A stretch of DNA of 53,772 bases from CAZJGG01 sp964545475 (GCA_964545475.1 CAZJGG010000014.1:1-53772); one strand, 5' to 3'. Numbered from the stretch's first letter, positions 18,832-27,686 are shown. Translations and numbers: made by a program. The notes: a model not told the origin generated them from the letters alone.

Positions 18832-19150
18832 AGAGCCTGCTCAAAGTCTCGCCTTTAGAAACTGTTTAGAATCTCCATTTTTGAGTCTTTTCGGCAAATT
18901 TTCCGAATTTCTGCGTCAGTGAAAAATGTACGTACAGCGTGGCAAGTACGCCCATTTTCCACTTCCTTGCAATTCAAAAAATTTTCTCAAAAATCCACAA
19001 AAAGCGAGATTCTAAACAGTTTATTAGCGGATTTTCGAGCAAATTTTTTGAGGTACCGCTAAAGCGGTATCTTGTGGGCGTTTGCCGCTGACACAGCAAT
19101 TCAGAAAATTTGACGAAAAGGCACTAAAATGTAGACTTTGAACAGGCTCT
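18832..19150 (+). mobile_element. Composite palindromic element, outer copy
   Basis: An 18-bp terminal pair with one mismatch (AGAGCCTGCTCAAAGTCT at 18832-18849 and AGACTTTGAACAGGCTCT at 19133-19150) bounds 319 bp. A complete second element (18859-19022) lies inside its left arm; without it the outer element is about 155 bp, close to element B. The remainder carries GTGGGCGTTTGCCGCTGACA. It ends 5 bp from the stop codon of the deaminase gene. Confidence 0.7.
18859..19022 (-). mobile_element. Nested palindromic element C
   Basis: Perfect 17-bp terminal inverted repeats, AAACTGTTTAGAATCTC and its complement, bound a 164-bp element lying within the outer composite element. Read on the minus strand it carries GCAAGGAAG (18970-18962) and TGACGCAGAA (18918-18909), the same core as element B. 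No transposase; it would need one in trans. Confidence 0.78.
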
Positions 19151-19155
19151 AATGA

Positions 19156-20451
19156 TTATTTTAAAATTTTTGCATAATTATTTGCATCAAACATAACTTT
19201 CTCAACGTCGATGGTTTTATATTCGCCATTTTCGTATAAGATTTTACCTTGGCACATAGTTAAAGCTACGTCTCGCCCTGTTACGGAATAAACAGTGTGA
19301 GCCAACGGGTCGTAGCAGACAGTTTGCCTTGGTGAATGGAAATCAAGCATTACGATGTCGGCATCGAAGCCTTCTTTAATCATGCCGCAATGCGCCCTGC
19401 CCTGGGCTTTTGCCCCGTTAACTGTAGCCATTTTAAGGGCTTGTACAGCAGGAACAACAGTAGGGTCGCTAGTTATTGCCTTTTGCAATATGCAGCCTAG
19501 CTTTATTTCTTCAAATAAATCTGTAGAATTGTTGGAAGCTACGCCGTCTGTGCCAAATGCAACATTAACACCTTTTTTAAGCATTTTTTCAACCGGGGCA
19601 ATTCCACAAGCGAGCTTTAAGTTGGAAACAGGGCAATGGGTTGCCGTTACGTTTTTTGCCGCTAAAATTTCAATATCTTCATCTGTTACCCAAACACAGT
19701 GTGCGGCAGTTGCCGGAACATCAAACACGCCGTTTTCTGATAAAATTCGCGCCGGGGTTTTTTCGTATTTTTTAACGCATTCATAATGTTCAAACATTGT
19801 TTCCGATAAATGAACTTGTAGGTTAAGGTTGTTTTTTCCGGCAAAGTCAACAACTTGGTGCCACGCTTTGGGGTATGAAGTATATTCTGCGTGTATGCCG
19901 GCATCTGCAATGATTCTGCCGCCGAATTTACCGTGGTAGTTTTCTATTACGTGAAGAGTCTCGCTGTAGCAGTTATCTCTTTCGTATACATAGTCTGGGT
20001 TGTCAAGAGCTACTATTGCGTTTGATAAATTTACCTTTACACCTGATTCACAAGCGGCTTTTGCAATCATATCAATTCTAAAATACATATCTGTATAAGA
20101 AATTGTACCGGATGCTATCATTTCCGCAATTGAAAGGAGCGCACCGGTATAAACCATTTCGCCTGTTATTTTGGCTTCCGCCGGGAAAATATGGTTAAAA
20201 AGCCAGTCCTGCAAATTTAAGTCGTTAGCGTAACCTCTTAAAAGAGACATAGGGGTATGGCTATGACAGTTGTAAAGCCCAGGGATTAAAACCTTGTCCG
20301 TTCCGTTTATTACTCTTTTAGGCGAAAAATCTGGTTTGTATTCACCTATATATGAGATTTTGCCGTCTTTAACGCCTACGCAAGTGTTTGTTTTAACCGG
20401 TGATATCCCGTCCATTGTAATAACGGTTATATCTTTAAATAAAACGTCCAT
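19156..20451 (-). CDS. mtaD: MTA/SAH (adenosine-type) deaminase, MtaD-like amidohydrolase
   Basis: A 431-residue amidohydrolase of the TrzN/AtzA-like MTA/SAH deaminase group. Metal ligands are seen in HSHTPMSLLRG (about 62-64), QVHLSE (about 214) and GTDGVASNN (Asp about 300); GIHAEYTS and AAHCVW are also typical. It probably deaminates 5'-methylthioadenosine, S-adenosylhomocysteine or 5'-deoxyadenosine to the inosyl form in the cytosol. It starts 14 bp after the nucleoside phosphorylase gene with a weak GGTG ribosome site, so the two form an operon for purine salvage. Exact substrate cannot be read from sequence. Confidence 0.88.
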   Translation of the reverse strand: MDVLFKDITVITMDGISPVKTNTCVGVKDGKISYIGEYKPDFSPKRVINGTDKVLIPGLYNCHSHTPMSLLRGYANDLNLQDWLFNHIFPAEAKITGEMVYTGALLSIAEMIASGTISYTDMYFRIDMIAKAACESGVKVNLSNAIVALDNPDYVYERDNCYSETLHVIENYHGKFGGRIIADAGIHAEYTSYPKAWHQVVDFAGKNNLNLQVHLSETMFEHYECVKKYEKTPARILSENGVFDVPATAAHCVWVTDEDIEILAAKNVTATHCPVSNLKLACGIAPVEKMLKKGVNVAFGTDGVASNNSTDLFEEIKLGCILQKAITSDPTVVPAVQALKMATVNGAKAQGRAHCGMIKEGFDADIVMLDFHSPRQTVCYDPLAHTVYSVTGRDVALTMCQGKILYENGEYKTIDVEKVMFDANNYAKILK

Positions 20452-20465
20452 ATTGCACCGCCAAT

Positions 20466-21287
20466 CTACATTCTTACTAAAAATTCTAAAATAAGCTTAG
20501 AAAAATATTTTGCTGCTTTTGCACCTTCATCCAAAACTTCCTGTTCGGAAAGAGGATTGTCAAGCACACCAGCCGCCATATTAGTTACCAGTGAAATTCC
20601 TAAAATTTTCATGCCGCAATGGTTTGCAGTGATGCTTTCCGGAGCTGTAGACATACCAACAACATCTCCGCCTAATATGCGAATAGCTTTGATTTCTGCA
20701 GGAGTTTCATATTGAGGACCGGTCATGTAAAAGTAAACGCCTTCTTTTAAATCAAGCCCTTGTTCTTTTCCTATTTGTTTTGCAAGATTTCTGTAATCTT
20801 TGTCATAAGCATAAGACATATCGCAGAATCTAGGACCGAACTCATTTAAATTTTCTCCTAATAATGGGTTTACATTAGGGAATTTCATGAAATCCTTTAA
20901 TACAATTAATTCTCCAACTTTATAGCTGGTGTTTACGCCTCCGCATGCGTTTGTTACTATAAGGGAGTTAACGCCCAAAAGCTTCGCAACTCTAACAGGG
21001 TATGCCGCTTCTTCGGCTGTGTAACCTTCATAAATATGAAGCCTGCCTTGCATAACCATTACTTTTTTGCCGGATAATTCTCCAAATACAAAACGCCCTT
21101 TGTGCCCTGGAGCTGTGGAATGTTTGAAGTGGGGGATTTCGCTGTATGGAACAAAAATTGGGTTTTCAACGATGTCGCCTAAAAAGCCAAGCCCAGAGCC
21201 TAATATAAGCATAACCTCTGGAGCAAAGCCGGAAAGTTTCTCTTTTAAATATGAAGCACTTTCTTCATATTGTTTGTAAGTTGCCAT
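20466..21287 (-). CDS. punA: Purine nucleoside phosphorylase (trimeric, class I)
   Basis: A 273-residue phosphorylase. Phosphate-binding GSGLG (about 31-35), HKGRF and the R-LH-YEGY stretch, TNACGG, and the base-binding YETPAEI and VVGMSTAPE, then TNMAAG, all match trimeric PNPs. MSTAPE argues for PNP rather than MTA phosphorylase. It cleaves (deoxy)inosine or guanosine with phosphate. The ATG has AGGAGG upstream. It is first in an operon with the deaminase, which would supply inosyl nucleosides. Confidence 0.93.
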   Translation of the reverse strand: MATYKQYEESASYLKEKLSGFAPEVMLILGSGLGFLGDIVENPIFVPYSEIPHFKHSTAPGHKGRFVFGELSGKKVMVMQGRLHIYEGYTAEEAAYPVRVAKLLGVNSLIVTNACGGVNTSYKVGELIVLKDFMKFPNVNPLLGENLNEFGPRFCDMSYAYDKDYRNLAKQIGKEQGLDLKEGVYFYMTGPQYETPAEIKAIRILGGDVVGMSTAPESITANHCGMKILGISLVTNMAAGVLDNPLSEQEVLDEGAKAAKYFSKLILEFLVRM

Positions 21288-21319
21288 ATAGAACCTCCTG
21301 TTATATAAGTATTTATACT

Positions 21320-21348
21320 ATGATACAGCAAAAAAGGCTCAATAACAA
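21320..21348 (-). promoter_or_regulatory. Sigma-A promoter of punA-mtaD
   Basis: On the minus strand TTGTTA (21348-21343) and TATCAT (21325-21320) are spaced 17 bp, about 33 bp upstream of the start codon. Each hexamer differs from consensus at one or two positions. Confidence 0.65.
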
Positions 21349-21460
21349 GTGGCTTTTTAAATTGCTCTGTGGCGTGTAGAAATTAATAATGGGTATATAA
21401 AAATTTTTTTTATAAAAAATGTATATCTTTTCGTAAAATGGAAATTATTATTAGTGTAGC

Positions 21461-21538
21461 CTTAATTTATAATTAAGGTCAAAAATATCCCCCCCCCCTC
21501 AACCTGGCCTCATTCCCCCTGAGACCAGGTATTTTTTT
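21461..21538 (+). ncRNA. Possible small RNA ending at an orphan terminator
   Basis: On the plus strand CCTTAATT-TAT-AATTAAGG forms a hairpin, followed by a run of ten C (21489-21498), then ACCTGGCCTCA (21502-21512) pairing with TGAGACCAGGT (21520-21530) and a run of seven T. A proper terminator here has no upstream gene on this strand, because punA runs the other way. I see no convincing promoter, so start and existence of the transcript are uncertain. Confidence 0.4.
21502..21538 (+). terminator. Strong Rho-independent terminator without an upstream gene
   Basis: An 11-bp stem (one mismatch) with a 7-nt loop, followed by ATTTTTTT. It stands on the plus strand in the gap between divergent punA and the PEGA gene. 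Confidence 0.8.
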
Positions 21539-21650
21539 GTTCTTTTGTCAATATTGAATTCTACTATTATCGGATACACATAAAAAAAGTATTGTGTTTT
21601 AATTAATAACAGTATAAAATATATCAATATGAAATGTTATAGCTATTTGC

Positions 21651-21740
21651 AAAAACATAAACAGCTATGTTCGCAGAAACAGCGGTGAAACGTTTGCTGT
21701 TTCTACTCAACACCTGTTAATGTTTTGTCAAATTGCTCTA
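21651..21740 (+). repeat. Dispersed repeat, copy 3, with inserted hairpin
   Basis: AAAAACATAAACAGCTATGT (21651-21670) and TGTTTTGTCAAATTGCTCTA (21721-21740) match the two halves of the repeat at 16395-16431 but are separated here by about 50 bp. That insert has its own hairpin, AGAAACAGC / GCTGTTTCT. It lies about 93 bp upstream of the PEGA gene. Confidence 0.75.
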
Positions 21741-21833
21741 GTTAAGAAGTGAATAAATACGGCATACACGCATAGCTTTATTAAATAGAATATTTTTATA
21801 AGTATGCTTTTATTTTATTTAGAGGTGGAAAAA

Positions 21834-23393
21834 ATGGCAAGATATACAGGTAATAACAATAATTCAGACGGAAAATATGAGCGTGAGGGCGTCGTATACG
21901 AGCCTTCAAGCGCAAGGCAAAAAAATAATTATAAGCAACAAACAGAGGAACACGGCGGATACGAAAATGATTACGAAGATTACGGCAGAAGTTCTAAAAG
22001 ACAGGTGCAAAGGCAAAAAACCGCAAAACAAAAATCCCAGTTTGCCCTTTTTTATATTTTGACTTTGGCGACGGGGGTTATAATTTGTATAGTTGTTTTT
22101 GCAATTGTATTTACTAATATCTCTAAAAAGAGAAGTGAAGCAGAGGCAAACAGCCTGCCTGTTGCAACAAGTACTCCAGAGCCAACAGAGCCTTCCGGGC
22201 TTGTAAGCGAGCTAAAGCAAACAATAGGGATTATAAAAGATATTAGCCCTTCACAGCTTGAGATGAAAGTAATTGAGCTTGAGACAGACAAGGAATATTC
22301 CTTAGTGCTTGATGGCGCAACTTCTATAAAAAATAAATTTGGGCAGGAAATTGTTTTAGCAGAGCTTCTAGCAGGTGACGTAGTAAATATTTCATTCAAT
22401 ACAAAGAACAGCCTTTTAAAAAGCATTAACATTGACTCAACAGCATGGGAAGTTAAGCTTACAAAAGGCGTAAAAGTGGATTCTACTGCAAATGTTATCA
22501 CTATCGGCAATGACAGATATATTTACAACGACGACATTATTATAATAAACCAAAACTCTAAAATTGATATTTCTGAAATTACAGACGTTGACCTTGTAAC
22601 GGTTAGGGGATACAAAAACAGAGCGTGGTTTATTGAGGTACACAAAAGTCACGGTTTTGTTGAAATAATAAATGGAGAAAGAATAAACGACGGAAACTTG
22701 GAAGTTGACACAACAATATTTTTATCTCTTGCGGAAGCGGATAAGGTAGAATTGCAAGAAGGTCCTCATCAAATTGTTGTTACAGGCTCAAACATTGAAC
22801 CATTTATTAAAGATGTTGTAATTAAACAGGGGCAAACTGAAATTTTAGACCTTTCAAAAATATTATTTAAAACAAGTGTTGTTACAGTTAAGAGCAATAT
22901 ATCAGAATACAGGCTTTTTATTAATGAAAAAGAATATTTAACATCTGAGCCTATTGTGTTGGATTTAGGCACATATACTTTTGAAGCAAGAAAGGCCGGG
23001 TATTTAACGTTTACTCAAACAGTTGAAATTACTGAGCCTATTATGAGTATTGACATAAATCTGCAGCAGGAGGTTGTTGTAAGGAAGTTCCAGCTTACAA
23101 CAGTTCCAGAAGGAGCAGAGGTTTATATAGACAACGGATATGTTGGTACTTCACCTGTGACCGATAATTTAACAGACGGGAAGCATACAATTACAGTTAG
23201 GAAAACAGGATATAACGACACTTCAATAAGTGTAGACATAAACGAACAGGCAAGGCTTTCTTATTCAATTACAATGCAACCACTTTATACGGATTTACCG
23301 GTTGCGAATACGCCAGCCCCGGAAGAATTTCAAGAAGATTCTCAAGAATATTCAGGCGAAGACACGCTTTACGAAACACCTGTGAATCAATAA
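21834..23393 (+). CDS. Membrane-anchored PEGA-domain protein
   Basis: A 519-residue protein with a charged, Asn/Tyr-rich cytoplasmic N-terminus (1-68), one transmembrane helix (about 70-95), a Thr/Pro-rich linker, a beta-rich middle and two PEGA repeats (about 349-412 and 419-485). The second repeat reads TTVPEGAEVYIDNGYVGTSP and the conserved GKHTITVRKTGY follows. PEGA domains are surface or wall-associated modules of unknown ligand. The ATG with AGAGGTGG six bases upstream is chosen over one ten codons earlier. It stands alone, followed by a hairpin, upstream of the flagellar operon; a link to motility is not shown. Confidence 0.82.
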   Translation: MARYTGNNNNSDGKYEREGVVYEPSSARQKNNYKQQTEEHGGYENDYEDYGRSSKRQVQRQKTAKQKSQFALFYILTLATGVIICIVVFAIVFTNISKKRSEAEANSLPVATSTPEPTEPSGLVSELKQTIGIIKDISPSQLEMKVIELETDKEYSLVLDGATSIKNKFGQEIVLAELLAGDVVNISFNTKNSLLKSINIDSTAWEVKLTKGVKVDSTANVITIGNDRYIYNDDIIIINQNSKIDISEITDVDLVTVRGYKNRAWFIEVHKSHGFVEIINGERINDGNLEVDTTIFLSLAEADKVELQEGPHQIVVTGSNIEPFIKDVVIKQGQTEILDLSKILFKTSVVTVKSNISEYRLFINEKEYLTSEPIVLDLGTYTFEARKAGYLTFTQTVEITEPIMSIDINLQQEVVVRKFQLTTVPEGAEVYIDNGYVGTSPVTDNLTDGKHTITVRKTGYNDTSISVDINEQARLSYSITMQPLYTDLPVANTPAPEEFQEDSQEYSGEDTLYETPVNQ

Positions 23394-23401
23394 AAACCTT
23401 C

Positions 23402-23447
23402 ATAAAAGCCGCTGGTACGTGCAAATGCGTGTGCCTACGGCTTTTAT
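23402..23447 (+). terminator. Terminator-like hairpin after the PEGA gene
   Basis: ATAAAAGCCG pairs with CGGCTTTTAT around an internal loop that also contains GTAC..GTGCC-type pairing. The T-run is short. It begins 8 bp after the PEGA stop and probably separates it from the fla operon. Confidence 0.6.
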
Positions 23448-23502
23448 AAAGATTATTAATGTTTAAAATTACATATAAATTAAAAATTTAATATTAATTG
23501 CA

Positions 23503-23531
23503 TTGACATATTTCGGTAATTGTGATAAAAA
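23503..23531 (+). promoter_or_regulatory. Candidate sigma-A promoter of the flagellar operon
   Basis: TTGACA (23503-23508) is followed after 17 bp by TAAAAA (23526-23531, four of six consensus bases), about 210 bp upstream of flgB. The rest of 23448-23739 is very AT-rich without other clear features. I found no sigma-D type pair (TAAA-N15-GCCGATAA) there. Confidence 0.45.
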
Positions 23532-23739
23532 TATTATGTTAATTATTGCAAATTAATTTCCAGTTATAAAAATATGCTAACGATACATAATAATGGTACA
23601 ATATATATTTGTAGGGATAAATTTTAAAAATTTCTTTATTTATTTTTCTGATTATGTTATTATAATTGAGAAATGTATTAGTGTTGCAGTTTGAACGTAA
23701 ACTATAACGATTAAAAGTATTAGCATCGGAGGTGCTAAA

Positions 23740-24114
23740 ATGATTAATGGTATGACTTTGCAAAGTGACATTTTGGAAACAGCGCTTAACGCTTCGGTTG
23801 TGCGAAATGATGTTACGTTAAATAATATAGCTAACGCTGATACTCCCGGTTTTAAAAAAAAGGGAGTTGTTTTTGAAAATTTCTTGCAAAATGCTCTTAA
23901 TTCCGCAAAGCTTACTGGCAGGCTTGATTTAAATTCATTAAAGCCGCAAATTAAATTAATAAATGAAGGTTTTAATTACCGGATTGATGAGAATAACGTT
24001 GACATGGATGTCGAGATGGTTGAATTATATAAAAATTCTGTAAAGTACGATACAATGATACAAAGCGTTTCTAACAATTATAAACGTATAAATCTTGTTG
24101 TTCGGGCTAGATAA
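23740..24114 (+). CDS. flgB: Flagellar basal-body rod protein FlgB
   Basis: A 124-residue proximal rod protein. The N-terminal rod motif NDVTLNNIANADTPGFKKKG (about residues 23-42) and C-terminal helix VEMVELYKNSVKYDTMIQS fit FlgB. It is exported through the flagellar type III system and forms the rod next to the MS ring. ATG with GGAGGTG upstream. First gene of the 25-gene fla operon, as in Bacillus and Clostridia. Confidence 0.96.
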   Translation: MINGMTLQSDILETALNASVVRNDVTLNNIANADTPGFKKKGVVFENFLQNALNSAKLTGRLDLNSLKPQIKLINEGFNYRIDENNVDMDVEMVELYKNSVKYDTMIQSVSNNYKRINLVVRAR

Positions 24115-24151
24115 GCTTTATGTAATAAAATCAAAGAACGGAGGGGCAGAC

Positions 24152-24598
24152 ATGTCATTTTTTGACTCTTTACATGTAAGTGCAAGTGGCTTAACTGCGC
24201 AAAAGTTAAGAATGGATATTACATCTGAAAACATTGCGAATGTAAATACTACAAGGACTGGGGACGGAACCCCATATAAAAGAAAAGCTGTTTTATTCCA
24301 GCAAAAAAGTGATGATTTTTTTACATTTTCTCAGACTTTTGAGAGTATTTTAAATAAACCCGTTAAAGGAACAGGTGTCCGTGTGCATTCTATTGTAAAG
24401 GATAACACGCCGGGAGCAAAGGTTTACGAACCAAGCCACCCAGATGCGGACAAAGACGGTTACGTAATGATGCCGAACGTGAATATTGTTACGGAAATGG
24501 TTAATATGATTTCTGCAAGCCGTTCTTATGAAGCAAATGTAACGGCGCTTAACACAACAAAGGCTATGATGGCGAAAACGTTGGAAATTGGGCGTTAA
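24152..24598 (+). CDS. flgC: Flagellar basal-body rod protein FlgC
   Basis: A 148-residue rod protein. It starts MSFFDSLHVSASGLTAQKLR, contains TSENIANVNTTRT and ends with EMVNMISASRSYEANVTALN and a short tail, all diagnostic for FlgC. It builds the proximal rod with FlgB. The ATG has GGAGGGGC upstream; a longer frame overlapping flgB lacks homology and was not used. Confidence 0.97.
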   Translation: MSFFDSLHVSASGLTAQKLRMDITSENIANVNTTRTGDGTPYKRKAVLFQQKSDDFFTFSQTFESILNKPVKGTGVRVHSIVKDNTPGAKVYEPSHPDADKDGYVMMPNVNIVTEMVNMISASRSYEANVTALNTTKAMMAKTLEIGR

Positions 24599-24646
24599 TT
24601 TTGTTATGCCCTTTTTTCTTATATAAAAATACGAGGAGTAATTCAG

Positions 24647-24976
24647 ATGATTGGTAATATTAACAATTTAAGTCCGATAAAAAGCATAATTGTTGATTCC
24701 TTAAACCCAAACGCACTTAACAATAAAGCAGTTAAGGAAACTAAAACTTCATCTTTTGACGAAGCTTTAAAAGCTGCTTTAAACGTATTTAACGAGACAA
24801 ACACAATGCAAAAAACTGCCGACATAGCACAGCAGGATTTTATTACCGGAAAAAACGATAATATGATTACAGTACTTATGGCGGAACAAAAAGCACTTAC
24901 CTCACTTGACCTTACTGTTCAGCTTACAAGCAAAATTGTTGAGTCTTACAGAGAAATTATGAGAATGCAGTTATAA
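24647..24976 (+). CDS. fliE: MS-ring/rod adaptor protein FliE
   Basis: A 109-residue FliE that joins the rod to the MS ring. SFDEALKAALNVFNETN near residue 38 and the C-terminal ALTSLDLTVQLTSKIVESYR and EIMRMQ are the conserved parts. ATG preceded by GAGGAGTAATTC. It follows flgC by 48 bp. Confidence 0.95.
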   Translation: MIGNINNLSPIKSIIVDSLNPNALNNKAVKETKTSSFDEALKAALNVFNETNTMQKTADIAQQDFITGKNDNMITVLMAEQKALTSLDLTVQLTSKIVESYREIMRMQL

Positions 24977-25039
24977 GGCTCGCCGGCGTAGCAAAAAACT
25001 ACGAGGGATTAAAATTTTGCGAAGAACAGAGGTGAGTTA

Positions 25040-26665
25040 ATGCAAGAAAGAGTATTGGGATTTTTCAGAGATTTATCAAATAAATGGCTTGCTCTTGAAA
25101 AAAGCCAGCGTTACAGAATAATTGCTATTATTGTTGTGCTTTTAACTGCGCTTGGCGCATCTATATATTTTCTTGTTAAACCTAAAATGGTTGTGCTTAT
25201 GTCTGGGCTCGACGTATTTTCTGTTGGAGAAATTACAAAGACCCTAGATGATGCAAAAATTAAAAACAGAGTTGTTAGAAATACTACTGCAGTTGAGGTT
25301 GACCAAAATGATTTAAGTTCCGCTCAAATTGTTCTTTCGGAAAAGAACGTTCCCTCATCTGGAAGCGGCAGCTTTACCCATCAAGATGCTCTTAATTTCA
25401 GCGGTATGGGAACAACTGAAACAATTAAGCTTCAAAACTTTAAAAAAGTGCGTGAAAGCGACCTTGCTAACAGCTTAAAACAATTTCCCGGGGTAAAACA
25501 AGCCACAGTTAACCTTGTTATCCCTGAAACGGAAAATTACTTTTTAAAAGAAAATGCTACGTCAACTGCCGGAATAACACTTGACCTTGACAAGTCTTTT
25601 GACAAAAACCAAGCAACAGCAATTGCTAGGTATATATCCAGAAGTGTTCAGGGGCTTTCAATGGAAAACATTGAAATTATTGATACAAATGGTAACGTTT
25701 TGTATTCAGGAATTATTAATACATCTGAAGGTTATATTAGCGGTAATTATGACTTAGAGCTTCAACGCAAAAAAGAGATTGAAACTAAAGTTAAGGGTAT
25801 GCTTTCTCGCCTTTACGACGAAGTAAACCCAAGTGCAAACGTTGTGCTTGATTGGAATAAGCAGGTTCAGCAGTCCGAAACTTACAGAAGTGCTATCCCG
25901 GAAGGCAACACAGGGCTTATTTCAAGCCAGACTAACGAAAGCAGAAGCGTTACAAACTCTAACCCTGCAACAGAACCGGGTGTTGCTGCAAACGACCAAA
26001 TAACTAATTATCAAATGGACAACGGAACAGCTTCTTCCGCAACGGAAAAGAAAGATACAACAAACTATTTATACGACGTTACTCAAGATCAGGTTGAAAA
26101 AAGCGTCGGAGACATAGACTCAGCTAGAACGTCTTTATCTATTATTGTTTACAGTAATAAAAATTACAATCAGGATTATTTAACTAAAAATAATCTTTTA
26201 AATGGTATGACTTGGGAGCAATTTCAAGACAGCGTGAGAGCTCCGGTGTTATTAACTATAGACCAAAACGTTATTGATGCTGTAAAAGCTGGTTTTGGCA
26301 TTGACAATGTAGTTATTGTAGGTTATGAAGTTCCTGTATTTTATGATGCTGTTGTTAAGCCTTTGGCTATAGAACAAATAGTTATTTTTGCTATTTTGGC
26401 GTTATTAATTTTACTGCTTTCTATTGGATTAATAAGAAGCCAGCAAAAAGAAGAAATTACAGAAATCGAGCCGGAACTTTCTGTGGAGGACTTACTTGTG
26501 TCCACTCAAATGGAAGAGCAGCGTGAGGCTGAAGCTGAAAAATTACAAGATATTGAAGTTGGTATTGATTCCGAAATTAAACGACAAATTGAAAAATTTG
26601 TTGATGAAAAGCCGGAAGCTGTTGCTCAGCTTTTGCGCAATTGGTTAAACGACGAATGGGAGTGA
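25040..26665 (+). CDS. fliF: Flagellar MS-ring protein FliF
   Basis: A 541-residue FliF, typical length. Transmembrane helices lie at about 27-47 (IIAIIVVLLTALGASIYFLV) and about 443-465, flanking the ring-building domains (VLMSGLDV, SGSFTHQDALNFSGMG, RARxTE-like segments, VVLDWNKQVQQSE). The last 40 residues, after a coiled stretch, form the FliG-binding tail ending LRNWLNDEWE. It is the membrane platform for rotor and export gate. ATG with AGAGGTGAG upstream; the fliG start follows its stop by 4 bp. Confidence 0.97.
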   Translation: MQERVLGFFRDLSNKWLALEKSQRYRIIAIIVVLLTALGASIYFLVKPKMVVLMSGLDVFSVGEITKTLDDAKIKNRVVRNTTAVEVDQNDLSSAQIVLSEKNVPSSGSGSFTHQDALNFSGMGTTETIKLQNFKKVRESDLANSLKQFPGVKQATVNLVIPETENYFLKENATSTAGITLDLDKSFDKNQATAIARYISRSVQGLSMENIEIIDTNGNVLYSGIINTSEGYISGNYDLELQRKKEIETKVKGMLSRLYDEVNPSANVVLDWNKQVQQSETYRSAIPEGNTGLISSQTNESRSVTNSNPATEPGVAANDQITNYQMDNGTASSATEKKDTTNYLYDVTQDQVEKSVGDIDSARTSLSIIVYSNKNYNQDYLTKNNLLNGMTWEQFQDSVRAPVLLTIDQNVIDAVKAGFGIDNVVIVGYEVPVFYDAVVKPLAIEQIVIFAILALLILLLSIGLIRSQQKEEITEIEPELSVEDLLVSTQMEEQREAEAEKLQDIEVGIDSEIKRQIEKFVDEKPEAVAQLLRNWLNDEWE

Positions 26666-26669
26666 TAAA

Positions 26670-27686
26670 ATGGCTATTGCAACTGCAGATTTATCCAGCA
26701 AAGAAAAAGCGGCTGTGCTTTTAATCACACTTGGTCCAGAAAAATCGGCTTCCATTTTTAAACATTTAAAAGAAGAAGAAATAGAACTTATTACTTTAGA
26801 AATAGCCGGGATTTCTACGGTTATGCCTGAAACAAAAGAACGTGTTTTAGAAGAGTTTTACCAGCTTTGTATTGCGCAGCAGTATATTACTGAGGGCGGT
26901 ATAGGTTACGCTAAACAAATTCTTGAAAAAGCATTGGGCGAGGCTAGGGCTTTCGAGGTTATCAGCAAGCTTACTGTGTCTTTACAGGTTCGTCCTTTCG
27001 ATTTTATAAGAAAGACAGACGCTTCTCAGATATTAAACTTTATACAAAACGAGCATCCGCAGACTATTGCATTAATACTTGCTTATTTAAAGCCAAAACA
27101 GGCAAGCGAGGTTTTATCCATGCTTTCGCCGGATAAACAGGCGGAAGTTGCAAAGAGAATCGCTATTATGGACAGAACATCGCCTGATGTTATAAAGGAA
27201 GTGGAAAGAGCATTGGAGAAGAAACTTTCAGCTCTTATGACGGAGGATTACACAGCCGCTGGCGGTGTGGATTCTGTTGTTGAAATTCTTAACCTTGTTG
27301 ACCGTTCTACTGAAAAACACATTATGGAAACTCTTGAGGTTGAGGACATTGACCTTTCCGAAGAAATCAAACGGAAAATGTTTGTGTTCGAGGATATTTT
27401 ATCTCTCGACAACCGTTCAATTCAAACGGTACTCCGCCAGGATATCGACAACAAAGAAATCGCTATTGCGCTTAAAGGATCTTCCGAAGAGGTTCAAAAC
27501 CTTATTTTCGCAAACCTTTCAAAACGCCTTGGTGCTATGATAAAAGAAGATATGGATTACATGGGTCCTGTCCGCAGGTCTGACGTTGAAGAAGCTCAAC
27601 AGAAAATTGTTAATATTATCCGCAGATTACAAGATACAGGTGAAATTGTTGTAGCTAGAGGCGGAGGAGATGAAATAATTGTCTAG
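26670..27686 (+). CDS. fliG: Flagellar motor switch protein FliG
   Basis: A 338-residue switch/torque protein. N-terminal FliF-binding domain (KAAVLLITLGPEKSASIFKH), middle armadillo domain with NEHPQTIALILAYLKPKQAS (EHPQ motif binding FliM) and C-terminal torque helix domain with FVFEDILSLDNRSIQTVLR, GPVRRSDVEEAQQKIV. It interacts with MotA. ATG with GGGAGTG upstream inside the fliF end; the 3' end overlaps fliH by 8 bp. Confidence 0.98.
   Translation: MAIATADLSSKEKAAVLLITLGPEKSASIFKHLKEEEIELITLEIAGISTVMPETKERVLEEFYQLCIAQQYITEGGIGYAKQILEKALGEARAFEVISKLTVSLQVRPFDFIRKTDASQILNFIQNEHPQTIALILAYLKPKQASEVLSMLSPDKQAEVAKRIAIMDRTSPDVIKEVERALEKKLSALMTEDYTAAGGVDSVVEILNLVDRSTEKHIMETLEVEDIDLSEEIKRKMFVFEDILSLDNRSIQTVLRQDIDNKEIAIALKGSSEEVQNLIFANLSKRLGAMIKEDMDYMGPVRRSDVEEAQQKIVNIIRRLQDTGEIVVARGGGDEIIV

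Noticed and set aside
23448..23739. Search for a sigma-D promoter or cyclic-di-GMP riboswitch before flgB
   Set aside because: No TAAA-N15-GCCGATAA pair and no conserved GEMM blocks are visible; only AT-rich sequence and a moderate sigma-A candidate.
24977..25039. Short GTAG/CTAC hairpin between fliE and fliF
   Set aside because: A 4-bp stem without a T run; too weak to call a terminator or element.
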